64,000 bases of DNA, taken from assembly GCA_964389285.1 (NCBI GenBank), contig CAYMCZ010000002.1:62001-126000 (forward strand), read 5' to 3'. The stretch's first letter is position 1, and every line of letters begins with the position of its first letter. The notes under the pieces are model-generated. The model was given only the letters and a program-made list of their open reading frames with translations, had not been told where the DNA came from and searched no databases. Position numbers and translations under genes: made by a program. Shown in pieces: positions 43,116 through 51,536 of the stretch. The DNA comes from Alectryocaccobium sp964389285 (lineage in GTDB: Bacteria; Bacillota; Clostridia; Lachnospirales; Lachnospiraceae).

Positions 43116-44707
43116 GGCCGTTTTTCCTGGAAGTTCTGCGTTTGCAGGCGGAAGGGACGCTTTCGTTGGACGATGTGGTTGACGTGTTCCTGACAACAGA
43201 GAATTATCTGTTCCGCAGAACGATATGCGAATTGCCCACGAACCAGTTGAATAAGATATTCCTGCTCCTTCACAAAGAAGTAATCCGTTACGATGGAACG
43301 ACGGATAATTACGTGGAGAAGCTGAAATATGCTCTCCTGTCCAAGAAAGAACGGGCGCGCTTCCCTGAAGATGCGGAATTTGCGGATGCCTTTGGAATTA
43401 AGCCGATTTATTCCATGAACGCAAAGAACAAGATGTACATCCTGGAGCGCTTTGAAAACTTCGGCACTATTGAAGATAAAGATGTGTACCGCCACTTTGA
43501 TGATGGCGAGTATTCCATTGAACACATCATGCCGCAGCATTTGACGCCGGCATGGGCGGAGGCTCTTGGGCCGGATTATGAGAGAATACATGAAACATGG
43601 CTGCACAGGATGGCTAACCTGACGCTGACGGCTTATAACTCCAAATACAGTAATAACAGTTTCCTCGAAAAACGCGATATGGCAAACGGATTCAAGGATA
43701 GCGGTATCCGTATGAACCAGTGGATCGGATCGCAGAGCCAGTGGACGGAAACAGAGCTGGAGCAAAGGAATGATTATGTTCAGCAGAGGGCATTGGAGAT
43801 TTGGGCATCGCCGGTAACTGGTTTCCGGCCCATCGAGAAGCAACTGGATTCCTACACTCTGGACGATGAAATTGATCTGACAGGACGTAAAATCGCTCGG
43901 TTTGCGTATTTGACGTTAGAGCAATCGGTTAAGAACTGGGCTGAAATGTTTGAGAGTGTAGTAAGACTGCTGCCTTCTGAGGATAAGTCCGTTCTGAACA
44001 ATCTGGCATATGAAAGTGATAGTTCCGTTGATCTTGCGGTGTATGTGAGCCATAAGAAGACGGATCTCCGCGGATATATTGAGATTGAGCATGGTATCTA
44101 TGTCGAACGCAATACCAGTACATGGACAAAACTATCTATTCTGAAGCGGCTGTTTGCCTTGTATCATCTTGATCCTGCAAATCTGGTCTTCTATCTGAGA
44201 GATGATGATGCTGGTGAAGATGATGAAGAAATAAGCGGAACGCGTTATGAGACAAGAAAAAAATTCTGGGCATATGCGCTGGAAATTATCAAAGAGGCAA
44301 ATGCAGAGAGCGGAGCTTTTAGTAATTGTAATCCGGTGAAAGAAAACTGGACAAACGGTTACTTTGGCATTCAAGGCTTCAATCTTTGCTGTGTTGGCAA
44401 TTTTGATTCCGCACGAGTTGAGGTGTATCTGGGGAAAGCGGACAATGATGAAAACAAGAGGGCTTTTGATATTATTGCCGCCCATAAAGCAGAAATCGAG
44501 GATGCTCTCGGTGTTCAGCTGATCTGGGATCGAGGAAACGATAAGAAGTCTTCCAAGATATACTACAAAATCGATGGAGTAGGAATTGATAACGAGGACG
44601 ATTGGCCGGTTGTTGCTAAGTTCCATGCAAAATGGTCTCTCAAACTGTATGAGGCTATCGTTGTACCTTATCTGAAGCCTGTATACGCTGAGACAGAACA
44701 ATCATAA
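43115..44707 (+). pseudogene. GmrSD-like restriction gene lacking its N-terminal half
   Basis: About 530 codons from FFLEVLRLQAEGTLSLDDVV to the natural stop. The DUF1524 His-Asn-His nuclease part is present: YSIEHIMPQHL (about 150 residues in), and RMANLTLTAYNSKYSNNSF. A C-terminal DUF4268-like domain (about 330-545) follows. The DUF262 NTP-binding half normally found before it is missing, and the 5' junction runs directly into PglX-like sequence in a different frame. An open frame can be started at 43,058, but that part translates PglX DNA out of frame. GmrSD proteins are type IV restriction enzymes against modified phage DNA; this one should be inactive. Confidence 0.8.
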
Positions 44708-44727
44708 GTGTGTTGCCGGAGGTGCTT

Positions 44728-45405
44728 ATGAAACAGTCAAAGAAAAAAGAATATGAGGAGTTCCAGCAGTACCTCTATAATAAAGCGCACGGCTATATTT
44801 GGACACCGGACACGTTGGAGCTGATTTGCAGCGTGAACGACAACGATCCGGAGCGGATTGGTAAGCAGATGCTTGAAATGAGGGGAAAGCTGCGGAATGA
44901 GCACGTTGCTCACATGACGAGTGATAAGCATAAAAACTATGTGATCCGCAGCCTCCGCAGGGATGAAACCGATCTGCTGAAGGACTTTCTGTATGAGGCA
45001 ATTTTCATACCGAAGGGTGCGGAGCCGCCGGCGCGGGACATCATTGAAAAGCCGGAACTGCGCGTGTACACCGATGATTTCGGCACTCGGAAGGGTGACA
45101 ACTGCCTTGTGGCAGATTTCGGCGGCAAAGTGGTCGGTGCGGTCTGGACGCGGATCATGGATGATTACGGCCATGTGGATAATGAAACGCCGTCCTTTGC
45201 GATATCGCTGTATAAGGAATACCGCAGGCAGGGTATCGGTTCGCTCCTTATGGTGAAGATGCTTGAACTGTTGAAATGGCAGGGCTTTGAACGGGCGTCC
45301 CTGGCGGTGCAGAAAACAAACTATGCCGTGAAGATGTACACGGACCTTGGATTCAAGACGGTCAGCGAGAACGCCGAAGAATACATCATGGTGTGTGAGC
45401 TATAA
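44728..45405 (+). CDS. GNAT-family N-acetyltransferase
   Basis: 225 residues from the ATG at 44,728 with GGAGG ahead. Residues about 70-225 are the acetyltransferase: YVIRSLRRDETDLLKDFLYEAIF, acetyl-CoA loop YRRQGIGSLLMVKMLELL, and YAVKMYTDLGFKTVSENAEEYIMV. The N-terminal 65 residues (KEYEEFQQYLYNKAHGYIWTPDTLEL) are not part of a GNAT fold and may be a fused remnant. The substrate is unknown. It opens the group of accessory enzymes that runs to 48,726. Confidence 0.8.
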   Translation: MKQSKKKEYEEFQQYLYNKAHGYIWTPDTLELICSVNDNDPERIGKQMLEMRGKLRNEHVAHMTSDKHKNYVIRSLRRDETDLLKDFLYEAIFIPKGAEPPARDIIEKPELRVYTDDFGTRKGDNCLVADFGGKVVGAVWTRIMDDYGHVDNETPSFAISLYKEYRRQGIGSLLMVKMLELLKWQGFERASLAVQKTNYAVKMYTDLGFKTVSENAEEYIMVCEL

Positions 45406-45434
45406 AATCGCAATTTGTTGAGGAGAAGAATCAT

Positions 45435-46079
45435 ATGAAAGCAATATTTCTGAATGGAAGTCCAAGGAAGAATTGGAACACCCATAAACTCTTGATGGAA
45501 GCAGAACGCGGGGCAAAAGAGATGGGTGCTGAGACAGAGATGATTCATCTCTATGATCTGCATTACACTGATTGCAGATCCTGTTTTGCCTGCAAGATCA
45601 AGGGCACGAAAACAAACGGCGTCTGCGCTGTCCGGGATGACCTTCGCCCGGTACTGGAGAAGCTTCATGAAACCAATGTCGTGATTATGGGAACCCCTAT
45701 CTACTATGATGGGATGACAGGTGAAATGGCATCGCTTATCCACAGGATGCTGTTTCCGACCGTGCTGTACAACAAGGATCAGGAAAATGAAAGACTGAAT
45801 CCGATCCGAAAGAAATGCGGCTTGATCGTCACAAGCCAGGTTCCGCTGGATATCCTGAACCGGGGCTATAATTATCCGTTTGAAACAGCGGCAGAAGCCA
45901 TCACCTCTTATTTCGGCGACTGCGAAACTCTGTACGCGGCTGATACTTGGCAGTTTGATGACTACAGCAGGTACGAAGCGGATGTCTTTGATCTGGAACA
46001 TAAAATGCATCAAAGGGATGTACAGTTCCCGATCGATCTGGAGAAGGCTTACGAACTTGGAAAGAGGCTGTGCATTTAA
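45435..46079 (+). CDS. flavodoxin-like NAD(P)H-dependent FMN reductase
   Basis: 214 residues. The FMN phosphate loop is LNGSPRKNWNTHKLL (about 5-19). DCRSCFACKIKGT (about 47-59) is the Cys-rich block of the iron-sulfur flavoprotein-like NADPH-dependent reductases, and TPIYYDGMTGEMASLIHR (about 86-103) the second FMN-binding loop. It should pass electrons to small acceptors such as quinones. GAGGAGAAG precedes the ATG. It heads the redox genes of the cargo. Confidence 0.82.
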   Translation: MKAIFLNGSPRKNWNTHKLLMEAERGAKEMGAETEMIHLYDLHYTDCRSCFACKIKGTKTNGVCAVRDDLRPVLEKLHETNVVIMGTPIYYDGMTGEMASLIHRMLFPTVLYNKDQENERLNPIRKKCGLIVTSQVPLDILNRGYNYPFETAAEAITSYFGDCETLYAADTWQFDDYSRYEADVFDLEHKMHQRDVQFPIDLEKAYELGKRLCI

Positions 46080-46096
46080 AAAAAGAGGACTGGCAA

Positions 46097-46498
46097 ATGT
46101 TTACAGAGAATATGATCGCTCCGTGCGGGCTGGATTGCAGTATTTGCAGTCAGGCTCTCAATAAAGAGAAACCTTGCGCCGGCTGTAATGGACCGGACGA
46201 CAACAAGCCCGAATTTTGTGCAACCATGTGTACAATTATAAAATGCGTAAGGCGAAAGGAATATCGTTTCTGCGATGAATGCAAGGATTTCCCGTGTGAG
46301 GATTCCGTTGAGCGTGAAACGCGATATTTAAGCCAGTATGCGCTGAAAGAATCCCCGTTTGAAAACATGAAAGCCATCTGTGAAAGTGGAATGAAGGCAT
46401 TTCTTGAAGCTGAGAGGAAAAAGTGGACCTGTGAATGCGGAGGCATTATATGCGTCCATGATGGCATTTGCAGCGTTTGTGGAAAGATTCACCGCTAA
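46097..46498 (+). CDS. DUF3795 Cys-rich protein
   Basis: 133 residues with 14 or more Cys. The start IAPCGLDCSICSQ and CAGCNGPDDNKPEFC, CDECKDFPC and CECGGIICVHDGICSVCG are the DUF3795 pattern. It probably binds iron-sulfur clusters or zinc. The ATG at 46,097 follows GAGG. Genes of this family often stand beside oxidoreductases in gut Firmicutes, as here between a flavodoxin-like protein and an Old Yellow Enzyme. Function unknown. Confidence 0.8.
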   Translation: MFTENMIAPCGLDCSICSQALNKEKPCAGCNGPDDNKPEFCATMCTIIKCVRRKEYRFCDECKDFPCEDSVERETRYLSQYALKESPFENMKAICESGMKAFLEAERKKWTCECGGIICVHDGICSVCGKIHR

Positions 46499-46510
46499 AA
46501 GGAGATACAG

Positions 46511-47512
46511 ATGACGGATATCTATACGCCTCTGGAGATTAAAGGAAAAGTACTGAAAAACAGGATCGTCCTGGGCCCGGCAGAGCGAGTCGGCTATACC
46601 TTCACCTATGATGATGCGGTCATGGGTGAATCGATCACGCAGGAGTACATCACTCTTACCGGAAGCAATATCGGACTGATCATCAGCCAAGCCCTGGTTG
46701 TTTCGCAGAAGAGCATTGATCATACCGGATGGCCGATGCCGGGCGCTTTTAAAAGAGAAAATCTTGAACCGCTGAAGCGGATCGCGGAAGCTGCCCGCAG
46801 AAACGGATCTGTGTTTATTGTTCAACTCGGTTCGGGGTATCCGTACTCGAACAGCTGGACGACAGAGGAAATGGATGAATTTTTGAATCAGTTTTTGGTC
46901 GGCGCACAGCTTTGTATCGACGCGGGTGTTGATGGCATTGAGATTCATGGTTGTCATGATCTGACACTTGGACAGATCGTTGATCCGTATAAAAACCGGC
47001 GAACAGATAAGTATAGCAACGGGCTGGATTTTGTCCGGGAAATCGTTGAGTTTACAAGGAACAATGCTCCGGATGACTTTATCATTTCCTACCGCATGGG
47101 ATGCAGCTTTGACTGGGATGCGGATATCCGTCTGGCAAAGGCAATCGAAGAAATGGGGATTGATATATTGAACGTGTCATATGGTGCGGTCAGAAAGTAT
47201 CCGACCGGAATACCATCAGGCTATGAGTATTCAGAAGTGACATTCGCGGCATCATTACTGAAACAGTATGTAAATATCCCTGTTATTGCAGGCATCGGAA
47301 TCGAGACGATTCGTCGCGGAGATAAGCTGATTCAGAACGGAGGCGCGGATCTGGTCGCCTATGCAAAACCGTTTCTGGCAGATCCGTTGTTTGCAACCAG
47401 AAGCCTGGATGATCCGGATTACAAGCCGTGCCTTGGATGCCGCATGTGCGTGTGGGGCAGTGACGGAAGCAAATGTCCGGGAAGGATCAGATCAGTAAAG
47501 ATTGACGGATAA
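46511..47512 (+). CDS. Old Yellow Enzyme family NADH:flavin oxidoreductase
   Basis: 333 residues, a TIM barrel of the OYE type: PLEIKGKVLKNRIVLGPAER (about 7-26), GVDGIEIHGCHDLTLGQIVDPYKNRRTDKYSNG (about 141-173), and GADLVAYAKPFLADPLF near 280. A C-terminal CLGCRMCVWGSDGSKCPG holds four Cys, as in the iron-sulfur dienoyl-CoA reductase branch. That branch normally continues into a second flavin/pyridine nucleotide domain, which is absent, so electrons would have to come from a separate partner such as the neighbouring flavoproteins. It would reduce C=C bonds of enones or similar compounds. Confidence 0.82.
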   Translation: MTDIYTPLEIKGKVLKNRIVLGPAERVGYTFTYDDAVMGESITQEYITLTGSNIGLIISQALVVSQKSIDHTGWPMPGAFKRENLEPLKRIAEAARRNGSVFIVQLGSGYPYSNSWTTEEMDEFLNQFLVGAQLCIDAGVDGIEIHGCHDLTLGQIVDPYKNRRTDKYSNGLDFVREIVEFTRNNAPDDFIISYRMGCSFDWDADIRLAKAIEEMGIDILNVSYGAVRKYPTGIPSGYEYSEVTFAASLLKQYVNIPVIAGIGIETIRRGDKLIQNGGADLVAYAKPFLADPLFATRSLDDPDYKPCLGCRMCVWGSDGSKCPGRIRSVKIDG

Positions 47513-47547
47513 ACATAGTTGAAATTAGTGTTGGGAGGAAATATATA

Positions 47548-48072
47548 ATGACATTCATGGAATTGGCAAAAGACAGGTATTCAGAACGTAAATTTGACAT
47601 CCGTCCGGTTGAGCAGGAAAAGATAGAACAGATACTGGAGGCAGGACGCATTGCCCCGACGGCGTGCAACTATCAGCCTCAAAGAGTCTATGTAATCCGT
47701 AGTGAGGAGGCTTTAAAGAAAGCAAGGAGTATGCGGGTATCGCATTACAACGCGCCGCTGATGCTTCTGGTTTGCTATGACAAAAATGTTGTATGGCATA
47801 ATCCGGCTGACCGGAAATATGAGGATTACAACTCCGGGGAGCAGGACGCGACGATTGCAGCAACAACTATGATGTATGAGGCACAGGAACTCGGAGTTCA
47901 TAGCATATGGCTTCGTGGATTCGATTCCGTGGCTGTATCGGAAACATTCGACCTTCCCGAAAACATTGTTCCGGTCATGATGTTTGCTATGGGCTATCCG
48001 GCAGAAGACAGTAAGCCAAATCCCTGGCACTATAAACGTAATCCGATAGAGGATATGGCTACTGAAATATAA
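47548..48072 (+). CDS. nitroreductase family protein
   Basis: 174 residues. FMELAKDRYSERKFDIRPV (3-21) and ILEAGRIAPTACNYQPQRVYVI (about 28-49) are the FMN-binding start of the nitroreductase fold, and IVPVMMFAMGYPAED closes it. GGGAGG precedes the ATG. It is a short one-domain member. Substrates of this superfamily range from nitro compounds to flavins and enones. It forms a set with the two preceding flavoenzymes. Confidence 0.85.
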   Translation: MTFMELAKDRYSERKFDIRPVEQEKIEQILEAGRIAPTACNYQPQRVYVIRSEEALKKARSMRVSHYNAPLMLLVCYDKNVVWHNPADRKYEDYNSGEQDATIAATTMMYEAQELGVHSIWLRGFDSVAVSETFDLPENIVPVMMFAMGYPAEDSKPNPWHYKRNPIEDMATEI

Positions 48073-48105
48073 ATTCCCAGTTTGTCGAGATGAAGGGAGG
48101 CCGTC

Positions 48106-48726
48106 ATGAACATAAACACACTAAATATACTGGCGGACGCCATCTCTGATGTAGGATCGTGGTGGTGCTGGTATGCAGATGACGATATGCTTCAGCTGGA
48201 GTTCTGTGATGTGCAGCTTTATGATGAAACAAAAGCTGAAAAAGAAACACATACTACTGATGTTTTGGCAGTGCGTTTCTACGGTCATGTTTTTGCTGTC
48301 TTCCTGAGTGATCTGAATGATGAAAACTGGCATGTACGTTTCCGCGATGACGATTCGATCCTATATCCTGTCGATGCCTATGACATGGTATTTGACGATA
48401 AAAAAGAGGCTGAGTTGGTATTGAATAATTACAGAAACCGGATCTCCGTCAAAAACTTTAGCGGTACAGAAACTCTGGCAGCCGCAAAACACCTTTTCTG
48501 TGCCCGATGCGATGTAGTTGGCTTTATCGTTGGCGGCGATGAAATAGAGATTGCAGGGGAAAAAGGAAAGTATACGGAAGAAGAAATAGAGCCTTTGTCA
48601 AGAAAGTGGTGGGAATACTGGAAAGACTACTGGCGTTTAAGAGGGTCCCGTGACGCTTTGACCAAGGATTTTGCCTGCGAAGTGACGATTCCTGTGAATA
48701 ACGAGGATCCGCAGGGCAAATGGTAG
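48106..48726 (+). CDS. unknown protein (206 residues)
   Basis: A soluble acidic protein, rich in Trp near the ends (SWWCWYADDD; KWWEYWKDYWRLRG). No domain was recognised. A Cys-x-x-Cys-like pair is lacking, so it is not clearly redox-active. AAGGGAGG precedes the ATG. It is the last gene of the accessory block and may have been acquired with it, but a link to the reductases is only positional. Confidence 0.55.
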   Translation: MNINTLNILADAISDVGSWWCWYADDDMLQLEFCDVQLYDETKAEKETHTTDVLAVRFYGHVFAVFLSDLNDENWHVRFRDDDSILYPVDAYDMVFDDKKEAELVLNNYRNRISVKNFSGTETLAAAKHLFCARCDVVGFIVGGDEIEIAGEKGKYTEEEIEPLSRKWWEYWKDYWRLRGSRDALTKDFACEVTIPVNNEDPQGKW

Positions 48727-49216
48727 TACGGAAAGGAAAATTCCCGTTTGTGGAGAAGAAATCTAGTTTCAGCAGGAGTAAACCAACGGTCGGTTGTTTT
48801 GGCGCCTTCCGGATGGTATTTTTGCGCGGGAAGTACATACAGGTGAAACAATCCACACCCGTAATCTATATGAAACAGTATTTGTCAGAGGATTCCTGAC
48901 ATGATTCCTGTAATCTTAAGAAAACACAGAAAGGTCAAAATGGTAACGTAAATGGTGAGTGTCAAGGGCTGCCGGAAGGTGGAAAGGAAAAAATTTTTGA
49001 CGTAGCGAAAGCTCATAACAACAGATCAATCGGAGGCTCGGAGCAAAGGGATCCACTTCCCTGTCCCCGAGCCTTTTACGTGTCAGTAGAGAACGCGGCG
49101 GCAGAAAATGGCATTGACTGTGGATCAACATGCAGAAATTTTTCAAAAAGTAATGTTGACAACACGAGAAATGAAAAGAGCCGTGCTGGCCGCGTGTTCT
49201 ATCTCCCAGCTTTACT
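48727..49216. other. gene-free gap of about 490 bp between cargo and regulation block
   Basis: There is no coding frame with a ribosome site. It contains a copy of the AAATTCCC...TTTGT...GAG-type short motif (48,737-48,760), also seen after the stops at 45,405 and 48,072, and a terminator at 49,035-49,077. The rest shows no recognisable element. Confidence 0.5.
49035..49077 (+). terminator. terminator-like hairpin before the XRE regulator
   Basis: GGCTCGG (49,035-49,041) pairs with CCGAGCC (49,067-49,073), with an inner AAGGGA/TCCCT stem, then TTTT. It closes off the cargo side from the regulatory block. Confidence 0.7.
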
Positions 49217-49235
49217 TTGTACAATTCTAGTACAA
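49217..49235 (+). promoter_or_regulatory. operator-like inverted repeat TTGTAC-N7-GTACAA
   Basis: A 6-bp perfect inverted repeat spaced by 7 bp stands just upstream of the XRE gene ribosome site. Its size suits a dimer of a Cro/C1-type repressor, so autoregulation by the gene at 49,258 is likely. Confidence 0.55.
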
Positions 49236-49257
49236 GACGGAAAGGAGGGAGATGCCG

Positions 49258-49620
49258 ATGCTTTATAAAAACGACACGATTGACAACGCATCCATCGGCT
49301 CCTTTATCCGTTCCGCAAGAAAGATGAAAGGGTTTACCCAGGAAGAACTGGCACAGGCTTTGAGAATAGACTCCAAGTATCTCAGCCAGGTGGAACGCGG
49401 GGTATCCTTACCTTCTTATCCTCTGATGGTCGCTTTCAGTGATACATTGGAGGTCAGCATGGAATTCCTTACCAGAGGAGTCGAAGGATCAAGTAAATCG
49501 GTCGATAAAGAAACGCTGTTCTGCATTCCGGAGGCGAAAGGATTAACGGAGGATGAGTATCAGTTCATAGAAAAGTCTATGAAGGACTTGATAAAGAATC
49601 TAAAGAAGAGAAAATCATAA
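49258..49620 (+). CDS. XRE-family HTH regulator
   Basis: 120 residues. The HTH (about 12-68) reads IGSFIRSARKMKGFTQEELAQALRIDSKYLSQVERGVSLPSYPLMVAFSDTLEVSMEFL. The second half is a Lys-rich helix. The Met at 49,258 is favoured because AAGGAGG is 9 nt ahead; at 49,252 the gap would be 3 nt. An operator-like palindrome lies 22 bp before the start. It is the first gene of the integration/regulation block and a good candidate for a C1-like repressor of the ICE. Confidence 0.82.
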   Translation: MLYKNDTIDNASIGSFIRSARKMKGFTQEELAQALRIDSKYLSQVERGVSLPSYPLMVAFSDTLEVSMEFLTRGVEGSSKSVDKETLFCIPEAKGLTEDEYQFIEKSMKDLIKNLKKRKS

Positions 49621-49640
49621 CATATCGCACGGAATGAAGA

Positions 49641-49746
49641 GCTATCGGGTTCAGCAAATCACAGAATTGTCCTGATAGCAGATAACGAAGAAACGTCCGC
49701 AAAGCTATCAGGCTGTTTTGAGGCATGGTAGTTTTGCGGGTTTTTT
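49641..49746 (+). promoter_or_regulatory. attenuator with competing hairpins before the GAF-BTAD gene
   Basis: CCTGATAGC (49,671-49,679) can pair with GCTATCGGG upstream (49,641-49,649, one wobble) or perfectly with GCTATCAGG downstream (49,704-49,712). The second pairing crosses a terminator stem, CCGCAAA (49,697-49,703) with TTTGCGG (49,733-49,739), followed by six T. This is the layout of a transcription attenuator: the first hairpin permits termination, the second prevents it. Confidence 0.55.
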
Positions 49747-49796
49747 ATATCTTTACGCCCTGATAACCAGGAGACGGCTGAAAGGAGGTTCAGGTC

Positions 49797-51185
49797 ATGT
49801 TAAAGGAATTATTATCGAGAAAGAAGAAGGGCGATTCTTCATCAGAGAAACGGACCGGGAATTTCCGAGAGATTCCCGAAGAGGACATGCTGCGTAATGA
49901 GTTCCAGGATCTTCTGTTTCAGATCATTTTCAAAACAGAGGCCGCGCTTCATAACGAAGAAGATCCCCTGGAGATTGCAATCGGCGTCATGAAAGCAGCC
50001 TGTGAACTGTACGATGCCGACTGGTGCGGGATTCTGACAGCTGATCTTCAGACGCAGGTATTCATACCGGAGATCTGGTATGAAGTCGGTCTCGGTCCGA
50101 TGAAGGAAACGCTGTTCAACGAAGTGGAGTTCACAGAAGAGTTTGCGACATGGGTGCAGCACTTGATGGATCAGGAGCCGCTGGTCATTCCGGACATTGA
50201 GGCGATCAGGAAAACGAATCCGAAGGAATATGAGGCGTATAAGAGGCTGGATGCCCGGTCTATCGTCGGTGTTCCTTTTGGTCAGCATCCGTTGGGCTTC
50301 ATGGTCGTCCGTAATGTAAAGCGTTATGCGGAGCAATATCAGCCGCTTCAGCTGGCGTGCTTTGTGGCCATGATGATGCTGGAACAGATCAGGCGTGCCA
50401 GAATGGAAAAAGTCATGTACGTGGAGGAACCAGATGATGGCAAGTTCCATATCCGTTACAACATCCTCGGCCCGCATAACATGGTGATCAAAGGGCATGA
50501 GGTCTGCGAACAGGATTTGCCGCATCCGAATCGCCGCGCGTGGATTGTCATGCTGTATATGGTGCTGCATAAGATACCGGTGGATCAGCAGAGGCTGATT
50601 GAGGAAAACTGGCCGGATGAACCGGAAAGCACCGTAAGAAACAATATCCGACAGGCAATTTTCCGAATGCATAATGATCTCGCCGCCTATCACGATGTGA
50701 AGGTTATAGATGCCCGGAATAAGATGTTGACATTTTCTGATGATGTGAAGATTACGACGGATGCACAGGAGCTAGAGGATATCTACCAGCGGACAAGGAA
50801 GATGACAGACAGTAATGATAAGCTGATGCTCTTGGAGAAAGCGTTTTCTTTATATCGCGGCAGGCTCTTTATCCAAGGTGAATCCGATATCGGCACCTGG
50901 CTGTACACCTATACATCTCATTACAACCAGATTTACGTCGATATCACATCAGAGATCCTTGCAATACTTGGACACAATAAGGACTATCGATGCATCATGG
51001 AGATTGGCCCGCGGGCGCTTGAGATGGAACCTGGAATCCAAGCGGCATATTACTGGGTCATTATTGCAGCAGACAACATGGGTAACAGCGTGGCAAAGGA
51101 GCAATTCCTGAAGAAAGCACAAGAGGAACTGATTGAGGAGGAATATGAACGGCTGACGGAGCTGCTGACGCTCCAGAAGCATTGA
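49797..51185 (+). CDS. GAF-SARP/BTAD transcriptional regulator
   Basis: 462 residues. A GAF-like sensory domain covers about 55-200. It is followed by a winged-helix DNA-binding domain of the SARP/OmpR type (about 225-320): NRRAWIVMLYMVLHKIPVDQQRLIEENWPDEPESTVRNNIRQAIFRMHNDL. The bacterial transcriptional activation domain (about 330-460) has AFSLYRGRLFIQGESDIGTWLYTYTSHYN. AGGAGG precedes the ATG, and an attenuator lies in the leader. SARP proteins are activators that bind heptamer direct repeats 11 bp apart; exactly such an array stands 20 bp after this gene. It probably activates the block that leads to the recombinases. The GAF ligand is unknown. Confidence 0.8.
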   Translation: MLKELLSRKKKGDSSSEKRTGNFREIPEEDMLRNEFQDLLFQIIFKTEAALHNEEDPLEIAIGVMKAACELYDADWCGILTADLQTQVFIPEIWYEVGLGPMKETLFNEVEFTEEFATWVQHLMDQEPLVIPDIEAIRKTNPKEYEAYKRLDARSIVGVPFGQHPLGFMVVRNVKRYAEQYQPLQLACFVAMMMLEQIRRARMEKVMYVEEPDDGKFHIRYNILGPHNMVIKGHEVCEQDLPHPNRRAWIVMLYMVLHKIPVDQQRLIEENWPDEPESTVRNNIRQAIFRMHNDLAAYHDVKVIDARNKMLTFSDDVKITTDAQELEDIYQRTRKMTDSNDKLMLLEKAFSLYRGRLFIQGESDIGTWLYTYTSHYNQIYVDITSEILAILGHNKDYRCIMEIGPRALEMEPGIQAAYYWVIIAADNMGNSVAKEQFLKKAQEELIEEEYERLTELLTLQKH

Positions 51186-51204
51186 AATCGGTCTGAAATC
51201 TCGT

Positions 51205-51296
51205 GTAACAGGAATGTAACAGCTACGGTAACAGCAAAGTAACAGGATTGGAAAAAATATTTTCATGTAACAGGATTGTAGCGGTCTGTGTAGCAG
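51205..51296 (+). repeat. array of GTAACAG heptamers at 11-12 bp period (SARP-box-like)
   Basis: GTAACAG occurs at 51,205, 51,216, 51,228, 51,239 and 51,267. The variants GTAGCGG at 51,278 and GTAGCAG at 51,290 follow. Steps are 11, 12, 11, 28, 11 and 12 bp, so the repeats face one side of the helix in two groups. This is the arrangement bound by SARP activators such as DnrI and ActII-ORF4. Confidence 0.75.
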
Positions 51297-51397
51297 GCTG
51301 AGTCACAGCCACTGAGTAGAGTGTCCGATGCAAAAACAAAATGCATCGGAAAGGACATCTTCTTGGTGACTGGGTATGGAAATTGAAAACCTGCCAG

Positions 51398-51448
51398 AGG
51401 CGGTTGTTTTTGCAGAGTATTGCAGAAGCAACCGCCTTTTATTTTTTT
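51398..51448 (+). terminator. terminator before the second XRE gene
   Basis: AGGCGGTTG (51,398-51,406) pairs with CAACCGCCT (51,429-51,437), followed by a long T-rich run. An upstream hairpin (TCCGATGC 51,324-51,331 with GCATCGGA 51,343-51,350) may belong to the same leader. It ends about 90 bp before the start at 51,537. Confidence 0.85.
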
Positions 51449-51536
51449 GCCCTTTTGCAGGGCTTAATTGTCGGTCTCCTCCGGTTTCGAGGTTTGCGGA
51501 CAACACACAAATCTCAAACGAAATCGGAGGAAAAAC

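Noticed and set aside
43058..44707. A 549-codon frame that could be called an intact gene
   Set aside because: Its first 20 codons translate PglX-like DNA out of frame, and the DUF262 half is missing. It is better treated as a truncated GmrSD pseudogene.
51205..51296. Possible CRISPR-like or iteron array
   Set aside because: The repeats are only 7 bp with 4-5 bp gaps, there are no spacers or cas genes, and repA is 39 kb away. SARP-type binding sites fit better.
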